A DNA stretch of 64,000 nt from positions 372,001 to 436,000 of the forward strand of contig NZ_CP072867.1 of NCBI RefSeq assembly GCF_017948245.1. Direction: 5' to 3'. The position numbers were made by a program, and so were the translations under genes. The notes beneath the pieces were generated by a model, which saw only the letters and a program-made list of their open reading frames with translations, did no database searches and was not told the DNA's origin. The DNA comes from Rhizobium sp. NLR16a (GTDB taxonomy: Bacteria > Pseudomonadota > Alphaproteobacteria > Rhizobiales > Rhizobiaceae). Positions 17,181 through 26,079 of this stretch are shown piece by piece. Numbering within the stretch: the stretch's first letter is position 1; every line of letters starts with the position of its first letter.

Positions 17181-18395
17181 ATGATCATATCGGGCGACCG
17201 GACGAAGAAGCCACTTCTCCTCACCAATGTCAGACCGATGGCGTTCGGTGCGGGCGCATCCGAGGGGGTGATCGACATTCTCGTCAATGCTGACGGCCGC
17301 ATCGCCGGGATTGGTCCGTCGCTTCCGGCCTCTGAGGATGTGACACGCGTCGACGGCAAGGGTGCCTTCATTTCGCCGGGCTGGATCGATCTACACGTAC
17401 ACATCTGGCATGGCGGCACCGATATCTCCATCCGCCCCTCCGAATGCGGTCTCGAGCGCGGCGTCACCACCCTGGTCGACGCCGGTTCGGCCGGCGAGGC
17501 AAATTTCCATGGCTTCCGCGAGTATATCATCGAGCCCTCACGCGAACGCATCAAGGCCTTCCTGAACCTCGGCTCGATCGGCCTCGTCGCCTGCAACCGC
17601 GTCGCCGAGCTCAGGGATATCAGGGATATCGATCTCGACCGGATTCTCGAAGTCTACGCCGAAAACAGCGAGCACATCGTCGGCATCAAGGTGCGCGCCA
17701 GCCACGTCATCACCGGCTCCTGGGGCGTCACTCCCGTCAAGCTCGGCAAGAAGATCGCCAAGATCCTGAAAGTGCCGATGATGGTCCATGTCGGCGAACC
17801 GCCGGCACTTTACGACGAAGTGCTCGAAATTCTCGACCCCGGCGACGTCGTCACCCACTGCTTCAACGGCAAGGCCGGTTCGAGCATCATGGAGGACGAG
17901 GATCTTTTCAATCTCGCCGAGCGCTGCGCCTCCGAAGGCATCCGCCTCGACATCGGCCATGGCGGCGCCTCCTTCTCCTTCAAGGTCGCCGAAGCGGCGA
18001 TCGCGCGCGGGCTTCTGCCGTTCTCGATCTCGACCGATCTGCACGGCCATTCGATGAACTTTCCGGTCTGGGATCTGGCAACGACGATGTCGAAGCTGCT
18101 CAGCGTCGGCATGCCCTTCGACAAGGTCGTGGAAGCCGTCACCCATGCGCCGGCCTCCGTCATCAAGCTGCCGATGGAGAACCGACTTTCCGTCGGCGCG
18201 CCAGCCGAATTCACGATTTTCGACCTCGTCGATTCCGAGCTCGAAGCAACGGATTCCAATGGCGATGTCTCGGTCCTCGACAAGCTGTTCGAGCCGCGCT
18301 TTGCGGTGATGGGCGCCGAAGCGTTCACAGCCAGCCGGTACGTGCCGCGGGCGCGCAGGCTCGTGCGTCACAGCCACGGCTATTCCTACAGATAA
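17181..18395 (+). CDS. COG3964 amidohydrolase / deacetylase-family metallohydrolase (Atu3266-like)
   Basis: A 404-residue amidohydrolase-superfamily enzyme. Metal ligands are visible in GWIDLHVHIWHGG (HxH), in the lysine of IVGIKVRASH, in MMVHVGEPP and THCFNGK, and in STDLHGHS (the catalytic Asp). Proteins of this group are often mis-annotated as dihydroorotase; the Agrobacterium member Atu3266 hydrolyses acetyl-(R)-mandelate-like esters in vitro. The frame opens at 17112, but that TTG is the -35 box and the ATG at 17166 is part of a repeated operator. The ATG at 17181, after GGAAAT, is preferred. It converges with an IclR gene. The natural substrate is unknown. Confidence 0.82.
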   Translation: MIISGDRTKKPLLLTNVRPMAFGAGASEGVIDILVNADGRIAGIGPSLPASEDVTRVDGKGAFISPGWIDLHVHIWHGGTDISIRPSECGLERGVTTLVDAGSAGEANFHGFREYIIEPSRERIKAFLNLGSIGLVACNRVAELRDIRDIDLDRILEVYAENSEHIVGIKVRASHVITGSWGVTPVKLGKKIAKILKVPMMVHVGEPPALYDEVLEILDPGDVVTHCFNGKAGSSIMEDEDLFNLAERCASEGIRLDIGHGGASFSFKVAEAAIARGLLPFSISTDLHGHSMNFPVWDLATTMSKLLSVGMPFDKVVEAVTHAPASVIKLPMENRLSVGAPAEFTIFDLVDSELEATDSNGDVSVLDKLFEPRFAVMGAEAFTASRYVPRARRLVRHSHGYSYR

Positions 18396-18415
18396 ATCCG
18401 GTGGCGCGGCAGGTG

Positions 18416-19255
18416 TCAGCGGTTGCGCCAACCCATCAGTTTTTCGATCCGTTCCGCCGAATTGCGCACATGCGCCGTATAATGGTTCTCATCGGAAAAG
18501 GCCTTCTGCTCAGGCAGCACGATCGAAATGGTGGCGACGCACTGGCCGGCGCGATCGCAGATCGGCGAGGCGATGCAGGCGACCGCATAGTCGGATTCTC
18601 CGGCCTGGATCGACAGGCGCGCCTCGAAGGCCTTGCCGGCCGCTTCCGACAGGGTGCTCGGATCGATCTCGGCGCGGCCGGTCGGTGATGAGCGGGCGCA
18701 GCGTTTGAAAAGCTCGATGCGTTCCTCTTCGGGGAGGTGGCCGACGAGCAGGCGGCCTGATGCCGTCCAGTTGAGCGGCACCCGGGTGCCGACGCGCGAC
18801 GCCACCTGGAAATGGCTCGGACCGTCGGCCATGGCAAGCACCAGCATGTAATCGCCGTCACGGCCGCAGACCTGCACGGTTTCGCCGGCCTGGCGACAGA
18901 GATCGTGCATTTCATGAGTGGCAATGCTCATGAAATCCAGAGATCGCGCATAGGCGAGACCATAGTGATAAAGCCGGGCGCCGAGCCAGATCGAGCCGTC
19001 CGCCTGGCGCGTCAGCATGTTCTTCTCGACGAGGTCGTCGACGATGACGTAGACCGTCGATAGCGGCGCCTTCACCGCCTTGGCGATGGCATAGACGCCG
19101 GCCGGCGATCCTGTCTCATAGAGATGATCGATCACCTGAAGAGCGCGGTCGATGCCGCTGACGCGGGCGCGGCGCGTGCCCTTGCCGCCGGCTTCGCCGG
19201 CAAGGCTCTCATCTTCGGAGTAAACTGCGGGCGATGTCTTTCCGTCCAATTCCAT
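18416..19255 (-). CDS. IclR-family transcriptional regulator
   Basis: A regulator of about 279 residues. The N-terminal winged helix covers about residues 30-95 (GSPAGVYAIAKAVKAPLSTVYVIVDDL), and the C-terminal GAF-like effector domain carries GTRVPLNWTASGRLL and ESDYAVACIASPICD. It is convergent with the COG3964 amidohydrolase. Start choice is uncertain: ATGs at 19279, 19264 and 19255 are in frame and none has a good ribosome site. The 19279 ATG lies within a CCATA-N9-TATGG inverted repeat that may be its own operator, so I favour 19255. It is the likely regulator of the amidohydrolase and of the operon at 58.9 kb. Confidence 0.85.
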   Translation of the reverse strand: MELDGKTSPAVYSEDESLAGEAGGKGTRRARVSGIDRALQVIDHLYETGSPAGVYAIAKAVKAPLSTVYVIVDDLVEKNMLTRQADGSIWLGARLYHYGLAYARSLDFMSIATHEMHDLCRQAGETVQVCGRDGDYMLVLAMADGPSHFQVASRVGTRVPLNWTASGRLLVGHLPEEERIELFKRCARSSPTGRAEIDPSTLSEAAGKAFEARLSIQAGESDYAVACIASPICDRAGQCVATISIVLPEQKAFSDENHYTAHVRNSAERIEKLMGWRNR

Positions 19256-19275
19256 GCACCTCATGAACACTGCAG

Positions 19276-19294
19276 CCATATTACATTACTATGG
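19276..19294. promoter_or_regulatory. Possible autoregulatory operator of the IclR gene
   Basis: Inverted repeat CCATA-N9-TATGG. Its right half, in CATTACTATGGCA (19284-19296), matches CATAACTATGGAA of the amidohydrolase operator at 11 of 13 positions. It lies at the very 5' end of the IclR gene. The similarity is seen; function is inferred. Confidence 0.4.
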
Positions 19295-19414
19295 CACAAT
19301 GGTCGCTGTGGCAAATCGCAACATCTTGTAGGTTGATCGTCTGTGCGGATGTGGTGGCGGTGGAACCGGGAGACTGCGTGATATCCGCATCCGCCGACCG
19401 CCGACCGCCGACCT

Positions 19415-19560
19415 CATAACAGGCAGACGCGCTCCGATGATGCTCCAGGCTTTTGCCAGCCCCTTGTCGAGCGTGACGAGCGTGGCGTCGCTACCGATTG
19501 CGACGGCGAGATGCAGTGCGTCACCGGCACGAAGACCGAGATTGAAAAGCGATCTGGCCG
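19415..19560 (-). pseudogene. Remnant of a VapC-type PIN-domain toxin (C-terminal fragment)
   Basis: Translating the minus strand here gives ARSLFNLGLRAGDALHLAVA followed by TLVTLDKGLAKAW and SIIGARL. This is the C-terminal half of a PIN-domain ribonuclease: the AGDALHLA helix with its conserved Asp and the TLD segment are both present. No start codon and no N-terminal half (first catalytic Asp and Glu) are found; the frame stops upstream, where the SDR gene's leader begins. No vapB partner is left. It appears to be a decayed toxin-antitoxin locus. Confidence 0.6.
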
Positions 19561-19619
19561 CAACGCCGTTGGAACAACCAGCCGCAGCCTGAGTTTGTCC
19601 CTCAACTCAGGAGGCTATA

Positions 19620-20477
19620 ATGACACAATATCCAACACCCCCTTTCCCATCCCAGAAACAGCCGATGCCGGGTTTCACGGCACAGATGGATCCAGTTCCC
19701 GACCATGGTGAAAAAACCTATCGCGGATCCGAACGGCTCAAGGGCAAGCGGGCGATCATTACCGGTGGCGACAGCGGCATCGGCCGGGCAGTGGCAATCG
19801 CCTATGCCCGGGAAGGCGCAGATCTGGTGATCTCCTATCTTGACGAGGATGAGGATGCCGACGAGACGAAGCGGCTCGTTGAACAGGCGGGGCGCAAGGC
19901 CGTGCTCGTCAGTGGCGACATCCAGGATCCGGCCCATTGCCGGCAAATTGTCGAGACGGCGGTCAAGGAGCTCGGTGGTATCGACATTCTCGTCAACAAT
20001 GCCGCGCACCAGGCAAGCTTCAAGAGCATCGACGAGATTAGCGACGAGGAGTGGGAGCTGACCTTCAAGGTCAACATCCACGCGATGTTCTACCTGACAA
20101 AGGCGGCCGTCGCCCATATGAAGCCCGGCAGCGCCATCATCAATACGGCCTCGATCAATGCGGACAATCCGAACCCGACGCTGCTTGCCTATGCCACCAC
20201 GAAGGGCGCGATCCAGAATTTCACCGCTGGCCTGGCCCAGCTTCTGGCCGAGAAGGGCATTCGCGCCAATGCCGTGGCGCCGGGGCCGATCTGGACGCCG
20301 CTCATTCCCTCGACGCTGCCCGAAGACAGCGTCAGCAATTTCGGCAAGCAGGTGCCGATGAAGCGGCCCGGTCAGCCGGCCGAACTGGCCACGGCCTATG
20401 TCATGCTGGCCGATCCCTTGTCGAGCTATGTCTCCGGCACGACAATCGCGGTCACAGGCGGCAAGCCAATCCTCTGA
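19620..20477 (+). CDS. NAD(P)-dependent short-chain dehydrogenase/reductase (YghA-like)
   Basis: A 285-residue SDR of the YghA/glucose-1-dehydrogenase-like subfamily. The N-terminal extension (about 40 residues, QMDPVPDHGEKTYRGSERL) is typical of this group. The cofactor motif GGDSGIGRAVAIAYAREGAD lies at about residues 50-69, NNAAHQ follows, and the active-site YATTK is near residue 195. It ends with the usual SGTTIAVTGGKPIL. The ATG follows AGGAGG at 6 nt. The substrate is unknown; relatives are stress-induced or soluble aldehyde reductases. It stands alone between the VapC remnant and the convergent 5-oxoprolinase gene. Confidence 0.9.
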   Translation: MTQYPTPPFPSQKQPMPGFTAQMDPVPDHGEKTYRGSERLKGKRAIITGGDSGIGRAVAIAYAREGADLVISYLDEDEDADETKRLVEQAGRKAVLVSGDIQDPAHCRQIVETAVKELGGIDILVNNAAHQASFKSIDEISDEEWELTFKVNIHAMFYLTKAAVAHMKPGSAIINTASINADNPNPTLLAYATTKGAIQNFTAGLAQLLAEKGIRANAVAPGPIWTPLIPSTLPEDSVSNFGKQVPMKRPGQPAELATAYVMLADPLSSYVSGTTIAVTGGKPIL

Positions 20478-20574
20478 TGCATGTCGCCCGGAATTGGCGG
20501 TTTCGGGATGAAGGCATGCATGTAAACAAGGAGCTGAAGTGGGTAATCACGATCTGGTAGGATGCGCGCTTCAG

Positions 20575-23500
20575 TCACGGCTTGCCGTAGCCGCCGCCGG
20601 TCGGCGTCGTGACGATCACGGCGTCGCCGGCGGCGAGCATTGCCTGGTCGCAGCCTTCCAGCCTTTCGACCGTGCCGTCGCCGCGACGAATCTCCGTTTT
20701 TCCCAATTGCCCGTCTTCCCCGCCGAAGAGGCCGAAAGGCCGGATCGTTCGGTGCGAGGAGAGAATGCTGCAATCCATCGCTTGCAGGAAGCGGATGGTG
20801 CGCTCGGTCCCGCCGCCGGAACTATATTGGCCCTTGCCCCCGGAGCCGCGGCGGATGTGAAAATCTTCCAGCACGACGGGAAAGCGGAATTCCAGCACCT
20901 CGGGATCGGTCAGCCGTGAGTTGGTCATATGGGTGTGCACGCCGTCGGCGCCGCTGAAGCCGGTGCCGTCATTGAGCAGGCCGGCGGGGCCGCCGGAGCA
21001 GATTGTCTCGTAATATTGGTAGGTGACGTTGCCAAAGGTCAGGTTGTTCATCGACCCTTGGGCGGCTGCCAGCGTTCCGAGGGCCCCGAAGAGCGCATTC
21101 GTCACATGCTGGCTGGTCTCGACATTTCCGGCGACGACGGCGGCCGGATAGGCCGGGCGCAGCATCGATCCGTCCGGCACGACGATCCGGATCGGCCGCA
21201 GGCAGCCGGCATTCATCGGGATCGGCTGCTCGACCATGACGCGGAAGACATAGAGCACCGCGGCGCGCGTCACCGGTTCCGGCGCATTGAAATTGGTCGG
21301 TTGCTGGGCGCTCGTGCCGGTGAAATCGACCGTTGCCTCGCGCGCCTTCCGGTCGACGGTGATCTTCACCTTGATGACGGCGCCCTGATCGGTGGGATAG
21401 GCGAATTCGCTGTCGCTGAGGCGGGCGATCACCCGGCGAACGCTCTCCTCGGCATTGTCCTGGACATGGCCCATATAGGCTTCGACGACGTCGAGCCCGA
21501 AATGGGCGACCATCTTGCGCAGTTCCTGAACGCCCTTTTCGTTGGCCGCGATCTGCGCCTTCACGTCGGCGAGGTTCTGGGCCGGGTTGCGGGCGGGGTA
21601 GGGATGGTCCCGCAGCATTGCGGCAAATTCGCTCTCACGGAAACGGCCTTTGTCGACCAGCAGGAAATTGTCGATCAGCACGCCTTCCTCATCGACCTTG
21701 GTCGCCCGCGGCGTCATCGAACCAGGTGCCTTGCCGCCGATGTCGGCATGATGGCCGCGCGAGGCGACGTAAAACAGGATGGTCTCGCCGGCGTCGTCGA
21801 ACACCGGCGTGACGACGGTGATGTCGGGCAGATGCGTGCCGCCGTTGTAAGGCGCATTGAGCGCGAAGACATCGCCCGGTCGAATGCGGCCTTCGTTGAG
21901 CCGGATGATCGTTTCGACCGAGCGATCCATCGATCCCAGATGCACGGGCATATGCGGCGCATTGGCGACGAGTGCGCCGGTGCGGTCGAAGACGGCGCAG
22001 GAGAAATCGAGCCGCTCCTTGATATTGACCGAGTGAGCAGTGTTCTGCAGCGTCACGCCCATCTGCTCGGCGATCGCCATGAACAGATTGTTGAAGACTT
22101 CGAGCATGACGGGGTCGGCGCTGGTGCCGATCGCCGAATTGCGGGAAAGCGCGATCTCGCGGGTGAGAACGATATGGTCGTGGCCGGTCAGGCGCGCCTG
22201 CCAGCCGGTCTCGACGACGATCGTCTGATGCGCTTCGATGATGAGGGCCGGCCCCTTGACGACTGCACCCGGCTTCAGCGCATCACGCCTGAAAATGCCG
22301 GCCTCATGCCAGCTTCCGCCGGAATAGAAGCGGGTCGTGCGCAGCGCTTGCGGTGCGAAGCTCCCCGCCTGCACGTTCATCTCCTCGACATCGGCGCCGC
22401 CGCCGATGCCTTCGACTTCGATGGATTCGACGACGACAGGCCGGTCTTCGAAGATGAAGCCGAACTGCTTCTTGTGGGCGGCGGCAAAGGCTTGCGTCAT
22501 CTCCGCCTGCGGCCCGAAGGCGACGGGCAGGGCGGTGTCGGTGCCCTTATATTGCAGGTGCAGCCGGATGACGACCTCCATGTCGCCGGCTTCGACGCCC
22601 TGCAGCATCAGTTCCCTGCGCACCTCTTTCTCCAGTTCGGCCCGGATACCGCCGATCGCCGGCAGGGCGGCGGCTAGTTCGGCCAGCACCGCGCGCTGGC
22701 GTGTGGCGCGGATATCGGCGAGCCCCATGCCATAGGCCGAAAGAATGCCGGAGAAGGGGTGGATCAGCACCGTTTTCATGCCGAGGCTGTCGGCGACCAG
22801 GCAGGCATGCTGGCCGCCGGCGCCGCCGAAACAGGTGAGCGCATAGTCGGAAACGTCGTAACCGCGCTGGACGGAGATCTTCTTGATGGCGTTGGCCATA
22901 TTCTCGACAGCGATAGCGAGGAAGCCGTCGGCCACCTCTTCCGCCGTCCGGCCGCCGCCGATATCCTGCGCCATCTCGGCAAAGGCGGCGCGCACCGCCT
23001 CGGCGTCGAGCGGCTGGTCTTGCTCCGGCCCGAAGATTGTGGGGAAGAACTCCGGCAGCAGCTTGCCCGTCATGATATTTGCATCAGTAACAGCAAGCGG
23101 CCCGCCGCGGCGATAGGATTTCGGGCCGGGCGTGGCACCCGCCGACTCCGGGCCGACGCGGAAGCGTGAACCGTCATAGCTCAGGATCGAGCCGCCGCCG
23201 GCTGCGACGGTATGGATCTTCATCATCGGCGCGCGCATGCGCACACCGGCGACCTCGGTCTCGAAAGCGCGTTCCAGCTCGCCGTCATAGTGCGAAACGT
23301 CCGTCGAGGTGCCGCCCATGTCGAAGCCGATCATCCTGTCGAAACCGGCGATGCGCGAGACCTCGACCGCGCCGACCACCCCGCCCGCGGGTCCGGAGAG
23401 GATTGCATCCTTTCCCTGGAAGAGATGCGCGTCGGTCAGTCCGCCCGAGGACTGCATGAACATCAGCTTCGGGCCCTTTCCTTCGACCGCGCCGAGCTCG

Positions 23501-24183
23501 ACGGCGACCTGATCGACATAGCGCCGGAGAACCGGGGATAGATAGGCATCGACGACGGCCGTGTCGCCGCGGCCGACAAGCTTGATCAGCGGTGAAACCA
23601 CATGCGAGGGCGAGATCTGCGTGAAGCCGATGGCGCGCGCGATGGCGGCGGCCTGCTGTTCGTGCTCGGGATAGCGGTAGGCATGCATGAAAACGATTGC
23701 GACGGCGCGCAGTCCCCGCGCATAGGCGGCTTCAAGCGCGTGCCGCAGATCATCTTCTAAGAGCGGGCGTTCCACCGTGCCGTCCGCCAGTACGCGCTCG
23801 TCGGCCTCGATCACATCGGCGTAGAGCAGTTCCGGTTTGACGATTTTCTTGGCGAAGATGTCGGCGCGCGCCTGATAGCCGATCTCCAGCGCATCGCGAA
23901 AGCCCTTCGTCGTCACCAACAGGGTCGGATCACCCTTGCGTTCGAGAAGTGCATTGGTGGCGACCGTCGTTCCCATCTTCACGGCGCCGATGAGCTCGGA
24001 AGGGATCGTCTGGCCGGGCTTGAGGCCGAGCAATTCGCGGATGCCATGAACCGCCGGGTCGCGATAGGCTTCCTGATTTTCCGAAAGCAGCTTGTTCGCG
24101 ACGAGCGAGCCGTCGGGGCGGCGGGCGACGATATCGGTGAAGGTGCCGCCGCGATCGATCCAGAAATCCCACTGCCCGCTCAT
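20575..24183 (-). CDS. 5-oxoprolinase-type hydantoinase A/B fusion protein (ATP-dependent)
   Basis: A 1202-residue protein with the full OPLAH layout. It has an HyuA N-terminal domain ([12 protein letters not shown] at residues 10-21), a central ATPase-like HyuA domain with [16 protein letters not shown], and an HyuB domain from about residue 690 ([20 protein letters not shown], later [14 protein letters not shown]). It ends with GGGYG. Such enzymes open 5-oxo-L-proline or related cyclic amides with ATP. Prokaryotes often split the two halves; here they are fused. It is divergent from a MarR-like regulator across an 85-bp gap with a near-perfect palindrome. Exact substrate is inferred from the family only. 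Confidence 0.9.
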   Translation of the reverse strand: MSGQWDFWIDRGGTFTDIVARRPDGSLVANKLLSENQEAYRDPAVHGIRELLGLKPGQTIPSELIGAVKMGTTVATNALLERKGDPTLLVTTKGFRDALEIGYQARADIFAKKIVKPELLYADVIEADERVLADGTVERPLLEDDLRHALEAAYARGLRAVAIVFMHAYRYPEHEQQAAAIARAIGFTQISPSHVVSPLIKLVGRGDTAVVDAYLSPVLRRYVDQVAVELGAVEGKGPKLMFMQSSGGLTDAHLFQGKDAILSGPAGGVVGAVEVSRIAGFDRMIGFDMGGTSTDVSHYDGELERAFETEVAGVRMRAPMMKIHTVAAGGGSILSYDGSRFRVGPESAGATPGPKSYRRGGPLAVTDANIMTGKLLPEFFPTIFGPEQDQPLDAEAVRAAFAEMAQDIGGGRTAEEVADGFLAIAVENMANAIKKISVQRGYDVSDYALTCFGGAGGQHACLVADSLGMKTVLIHPFSGILSAYGMGLADIRATRQRAVLAELAAALPAIGGIRAELEKEVRRELMLQGVEAGDMEVVIRLHLQYKGTDTALPVAFGPQAEMTQAFAAAHKKQFGFIFEDRPVVVESIEVEGIGGGADVEEMNVQAGSFAPQALRTTRFYSGGSWHEAGIFRRDALKPGAVVKGPALIIEAHQTIVVETGWQARLTGHDHIVLTREIALSRNSAIGTSADPVMLEVFNNLFMAIAEQMGVTLQNTAHSVNIKERLDFSCAVFDRTGALVANAPHMPVHLGSMDRSVETIIRLNEGRIRPGDVFALNAPYNGGTHLPDITVVTPVFDDAGETILFYVASRGHHADIGGKAPGSMTPRATKVDEEGVLIDNFLLVDKGRFRESEFAAMLRDHPYPARNPAQNLADVKAQIAANEKGVQELRKMVAHFGLDVVEAYMGHVQDNAEESVRRVIARLSDSEFAYPTDQGAVIKVKITVDRKAREATVDFTGTSAQQPTNFNAPEPVTRAAVLYVFRVMVEQPIPMNAGCLRPIRIVVPDGSMLRPAYPAAVVAGNVETSQHVTNALFGALGTLAAAQGSMNNLTFGNVTYQYYETICSGGPAGLLNDGTGFSGADGVHTHMTNSRLTDPEVLEFRFPVVLEDFHIRRGSGGKGQYSSGGGTERTIRFLQAMDCSILSSHRTIRPFGLFGGEDGQLGKTEIRRGDGTVERLEGCDQAMLAAGDAVIVTTPTGGGYGKP

Positions 24184-24213
24184 CGTCCGGCCTCCCGTTG
24201 AATTGAAAAATCA

Positions 24214-24239
24214 TTGACGATTTATCGATAAAATGTCAA
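24214..24239. promoter_or_regulatory. 26-bp palindromic operator between the 5-oxoprolinase and MarR-like genes
   Basis: Two 13-bp arms (TTGACGATTTATC and the complement of GATAAAATGTCAA) match at 11 of 13 positions around a central ATCGAT. It lies midway between the divergent starts. Size and symmetry suit a dimeric winged-helix repressor such as the adjacent gene product (inference). A TTGACA on the minus strand overlaps the arm and could be the -35 of the oxoprolinase promoter. Confidence 0.6.
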
Positions 24240-24268
24240 CGTTGAGCTGTTGATCGTGGAGGGATGGA

Positions 24269-24796
24269 ATGGCAGATGAATGCGGGCAACCGGAAATCGG
24301 GCCGATCGTCTCCTCCTCGCATCTCGCCGACGGCGCGCTTCCCGTTCTGTCGGAACTGGAATTTGGGCTCATCCTCGCCGGCAATGCCTTCGACCGCTGG
24401 ATGGTGCGCTGCATGACGGCGGCGGGCGAACCCGGCTGCGCTGCGATCGACGTGCTGGTGCTGCATTCGGTGGCGCACCGGCGGCGGCCGAAGCGGCTCG
24501 GCGATCTCTGCAGCGTGCTCGGCGTCGAGGATACGCATCTGGTGATTTATGCGCTCAAGAAGCTGGAAAAGCGCGGCCTCGTGAAAAGCGCGCGGGCAGG
24601 CAAGGAGAAGTTGATCATCGCTACCGACAAGGGCGTTGAAACCTGCCTGAGATACCGTGCGGTGCGCGAAGCGTTGCTGGTGGAATCAATGAAGGGGCTC
24701 GGGCTCGATGCCGGCTCGACATCGGCAGTGGCAGCGATGCTGAGGGCACTTTCCGGCCACTACGATCAAGCAGCAAGGGCCGCCGCCTCTTTATGA
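24269..24796 (+). CDS. MarR-like winged-helix transcriptional regulator
   Basis: A 175-residue DNA-binding protein. The MarR-type core runs from about residue 35 (FGLILAGNAFDRWMVRCM) through the winged helix (RPKRLGDLCSVLGVEDTHLV, YALKKLEKRGLV, then the wing SARAGKEKLIIATDKG). A GGAGGG lies upstream of the ATG. It is divergent from the 5-oxoprolinase and probably represses it and itself through the palindrome in the gap. The ligand might be 5-oxoproline or a related cyclic amide; that is a guess from context. Confidence 0.78.
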   Translation: MADECGQPEIGPIVSSSHLADGALPVLSELEFGLILAGNAFDRWMVRCMTAAGEPGCAAIDVLVLHSVAHRRRPKRLGDLCSVLGVEDTHLVIYALKKLEKRGLVKSARAGKEKLIIATDKGVETCLRYRAVREALLVESMKGLGLDAGSTSAVAAMLRALSGHYDQAARAAASL

Positions 24797-24848
24797 CGAC
24801 AGCCCTTGTCGGGGGCAGGGAGAGATCCCCCGGGTTCAAGCGGCTTTT

Positions 24849-25064
24849 TCAGCCGAAGCAGGGGATGGCCGGCAGATTGGCGCGGCTCGCAAGCGCTCCG
24901 ATCATCTTGCCCACCGGCGTCGGGCGCGGTTGACCTTTGTCGGCGGCCGTCTCCAGGAGTTGCTTGAAGTCCTCAAGCTTCACGCCGTCGGCGCGCAACA
25001 CCATGGCGATCAGGGGGTCGCGAAGGGCTTCGGATATCGTCAGGTCGTCTCTGGTCTTTCTCAT
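24849..25064 (-). CDS. Small conserved protein of unknown function (71 aa)
   Basis: A 71-residue soluble protein starting MRKTRDDLTISEALRDPLI, with the charged helix LRADGVKLEDFKQLLETAA in the middle. I do not recognise a named domain. The start at 25064 follows a strong AAAGGAGG site at 7 nt, so the longer frame to 25163 is rejected. It faces the TetR gene across two TetR-like operators and is therefore the most likely target of that regulator. The C-terminus ends with a cysteine (IPCFG). Confidence 0.72.
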   Translation of the reverse strand: MRKTRDDLTISEALRDPLIAMVLRADGVKLEDFKQLLETAADKGQPRPTPVGKMIGALASRANLPAIPCFG

Positions 25065-25145
25065 GGCTTGTCCTCCTTTCGTGGGCGGTCGCCCGTGTTC
25101 CACATCCGCCGCCAACCCTCTGCGTTGACTTTCGCGGCCTGTGGT

Positions 25146-25186
25146 GTTACCGGTAAGTAACAATGCTGTTGTTACCGATCGGTCAC
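25146..25186. promoter_or_regulatory. Two TetR-type operators in tandem
   Basis: Two 16-bp partial palindromes, GTTACCGGTAAGTAAC (25146-25161) and GTTACCGATCGGTCAC (25171-25186), share the first seven bases. Their centres are 25 bp apart. They lie between the divergent small-protein gene and the TetR gene. Dyads with a TTACCG/CGGTAA core are common TetR/AcrR-family targets. The assignment to the adjacent TetR protein is inference. Confidence 0.6.
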
Positions 25187-25190
25187 ATTG

Positions 25191-25814
25191 ATGTCAAGGA
25201 CTTCGTCCGCAAAAAAATCAGAAACTTCGAATGAAATCTCCGCAACCGTTTCAGAAGATCGCATCCCGCCGCGGGAGCGCATCGTCTCGACGGCCGTGGA
25301 GCTTTTCCGCGAGCGCGGCATCCGCGGCATTGGCGTCGATGCCATCGCCGACGCCGCCCTGACCAACAAGATGACGCTCTACCGGCATTTCGGCTCGAAG
25401 GACGAACTCGTCTGCGAGACGTTGCGGCGCGCCTCCGAAAAGGCCAATGCCATCTGGTGCGATCTGGAGGCCGCCCATCCCGGCGATCCCCGCGCCCAGC
25501 TCGGCGCCTGGGTGGAGATGCGGGCGCAGTGTCTGAACGGCGAGCCCGCTGGCTGCGATCTCGCCAACGCCGCCATCGAGCTCAAGGGGGAGGGTCATCC
25601 CGCCCATGAAGTGATCGAACGGCACAAGGCCGAACAACGCGATCGCCTCGCCGCGCTCTGTTCGGCAGCCGGTGCGCGCGAACCTCAACTTCTTGCCGAT
25701 ACGCTGACGCTGCTGCTCGAAGGCGCGCGCGTCAGTCGCCAAACGATGGGCGCCGCCGGCTGTTGCGGCCATTTCGCCAAGGCCTGCAGAGCAGCGATCG
25801 CTTCTTTCACCTGA
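25191..25814 (+). CDS. TetR/AcrR-family transcriptional regulator
   Basis: A 207-residue repressor. The N-terminal HTH spans about residues 27-72: RERIVSTAVELFRERGIRG, then VDAIADAALTNKMTLYRHFG with the typical YRHFGSKDEL. The C-terminal ligand domain contains GCDLANAAIEL. The start is ATG at 25191 (a TTG at 25188 just precedes it). The second of two palindromic operators ends 5 bp before the start codon, so binding would block its own expression. The inducer is unknown. Confidence 0.88.
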   Translation: MSRTSSAKKSETSNEISATVSEDRIPPRERIVSTAVELFRERGIRGIGVDAIADAALTNKMTLYRHFGSKDELVCETLRRASEKANAIWCDLEAAHPGDPRAQLGAWVEMRAQCLNGEPAGCDLANAAIELKGEGHPAHEVIERHKAEQRDRLAALCSAAGAREPQLLADTLTLLLEGARVSRQTMGAAGCCGHFAKACRAAIASFT

Positions 25815-25833
25815 TAGACCGGAACCTTACCGC

Positions 25834-25869
25834 CTCCACATCGTTTTCCCATCACCGGACGATGTGGAG
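25834..25869 (+). other. Perfect 10-bp RNA hairpin upstream of a small gene
   Basis: CTCCACATCG (25834-25843) and CGATGTGGAG (25860-25869) are exact complements around a 16-nt loop. The structure ends 8 bases before the start codon at 25878 and directly before its GGGAG site. It could end the TetR transcript or affect translation of the small protein. There is no T-run, so a simple terminator is unlikely. Confidence 0.45.
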
Positions 25870-25877
25870 ACCGGGAG

Positions 25878-26078
25878 ATGAACCACGTCTATCTCAAGCG
25901 GCTATATGCCAGACGCGCCGAGCTCGAAGCCAAGCTCGAGCTTCACGAGGCGCGCTATTGTTTTGGCGAGGAAGAGGTCGATGACGGCACCGACAGCGAC
26001 CTGCGTCAGCGATTGAGCGAGGTCTCCGAGGAGATCGCCGCGCTGGAGAACAGGTCGGACAGAGCCTTTTCGGGGTAG
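25878..26078 (+). CDS. Small coiled-coil protein of unknown function (66 aa)
   Basis: A 66-residue protein rich in Glu, Arg and Leu with no membrane segment. Heptad-like stretches are LKRLYARRAELEAKLELHEA and LRQRLSEVSEEIAALENR, separated by an acidic turn (EEEVDDGTDSD). I recognise no family function. It starts at ATG 25878 with GGGAG immediately upstream and stops 1 bp before the convergent cpaA stop codon. Its codon use matches its neighbours, which supports a real gene. Confidence 0.55.
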   Translation: MNHVYLKRLYARRAELEAKLELHEARYCFGEEEVDDGTDSDLRQRLSEVSEEIAALENRSDRAFSG

Positions 26079-26079
26079 G

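Noticed and set aside
19390..19412. Short tandem repeat CCGCCGA, about three copies
   Set aside because: Too short to support a CRISPR or other repeat array; kept only as a side note to the VapC remnant.
20929..22677. Long plus-strand frame opposite the 5-oxoprolinase
   Set aside because: Shadow of the 1202-residue gene; no domain and no ribosome site.
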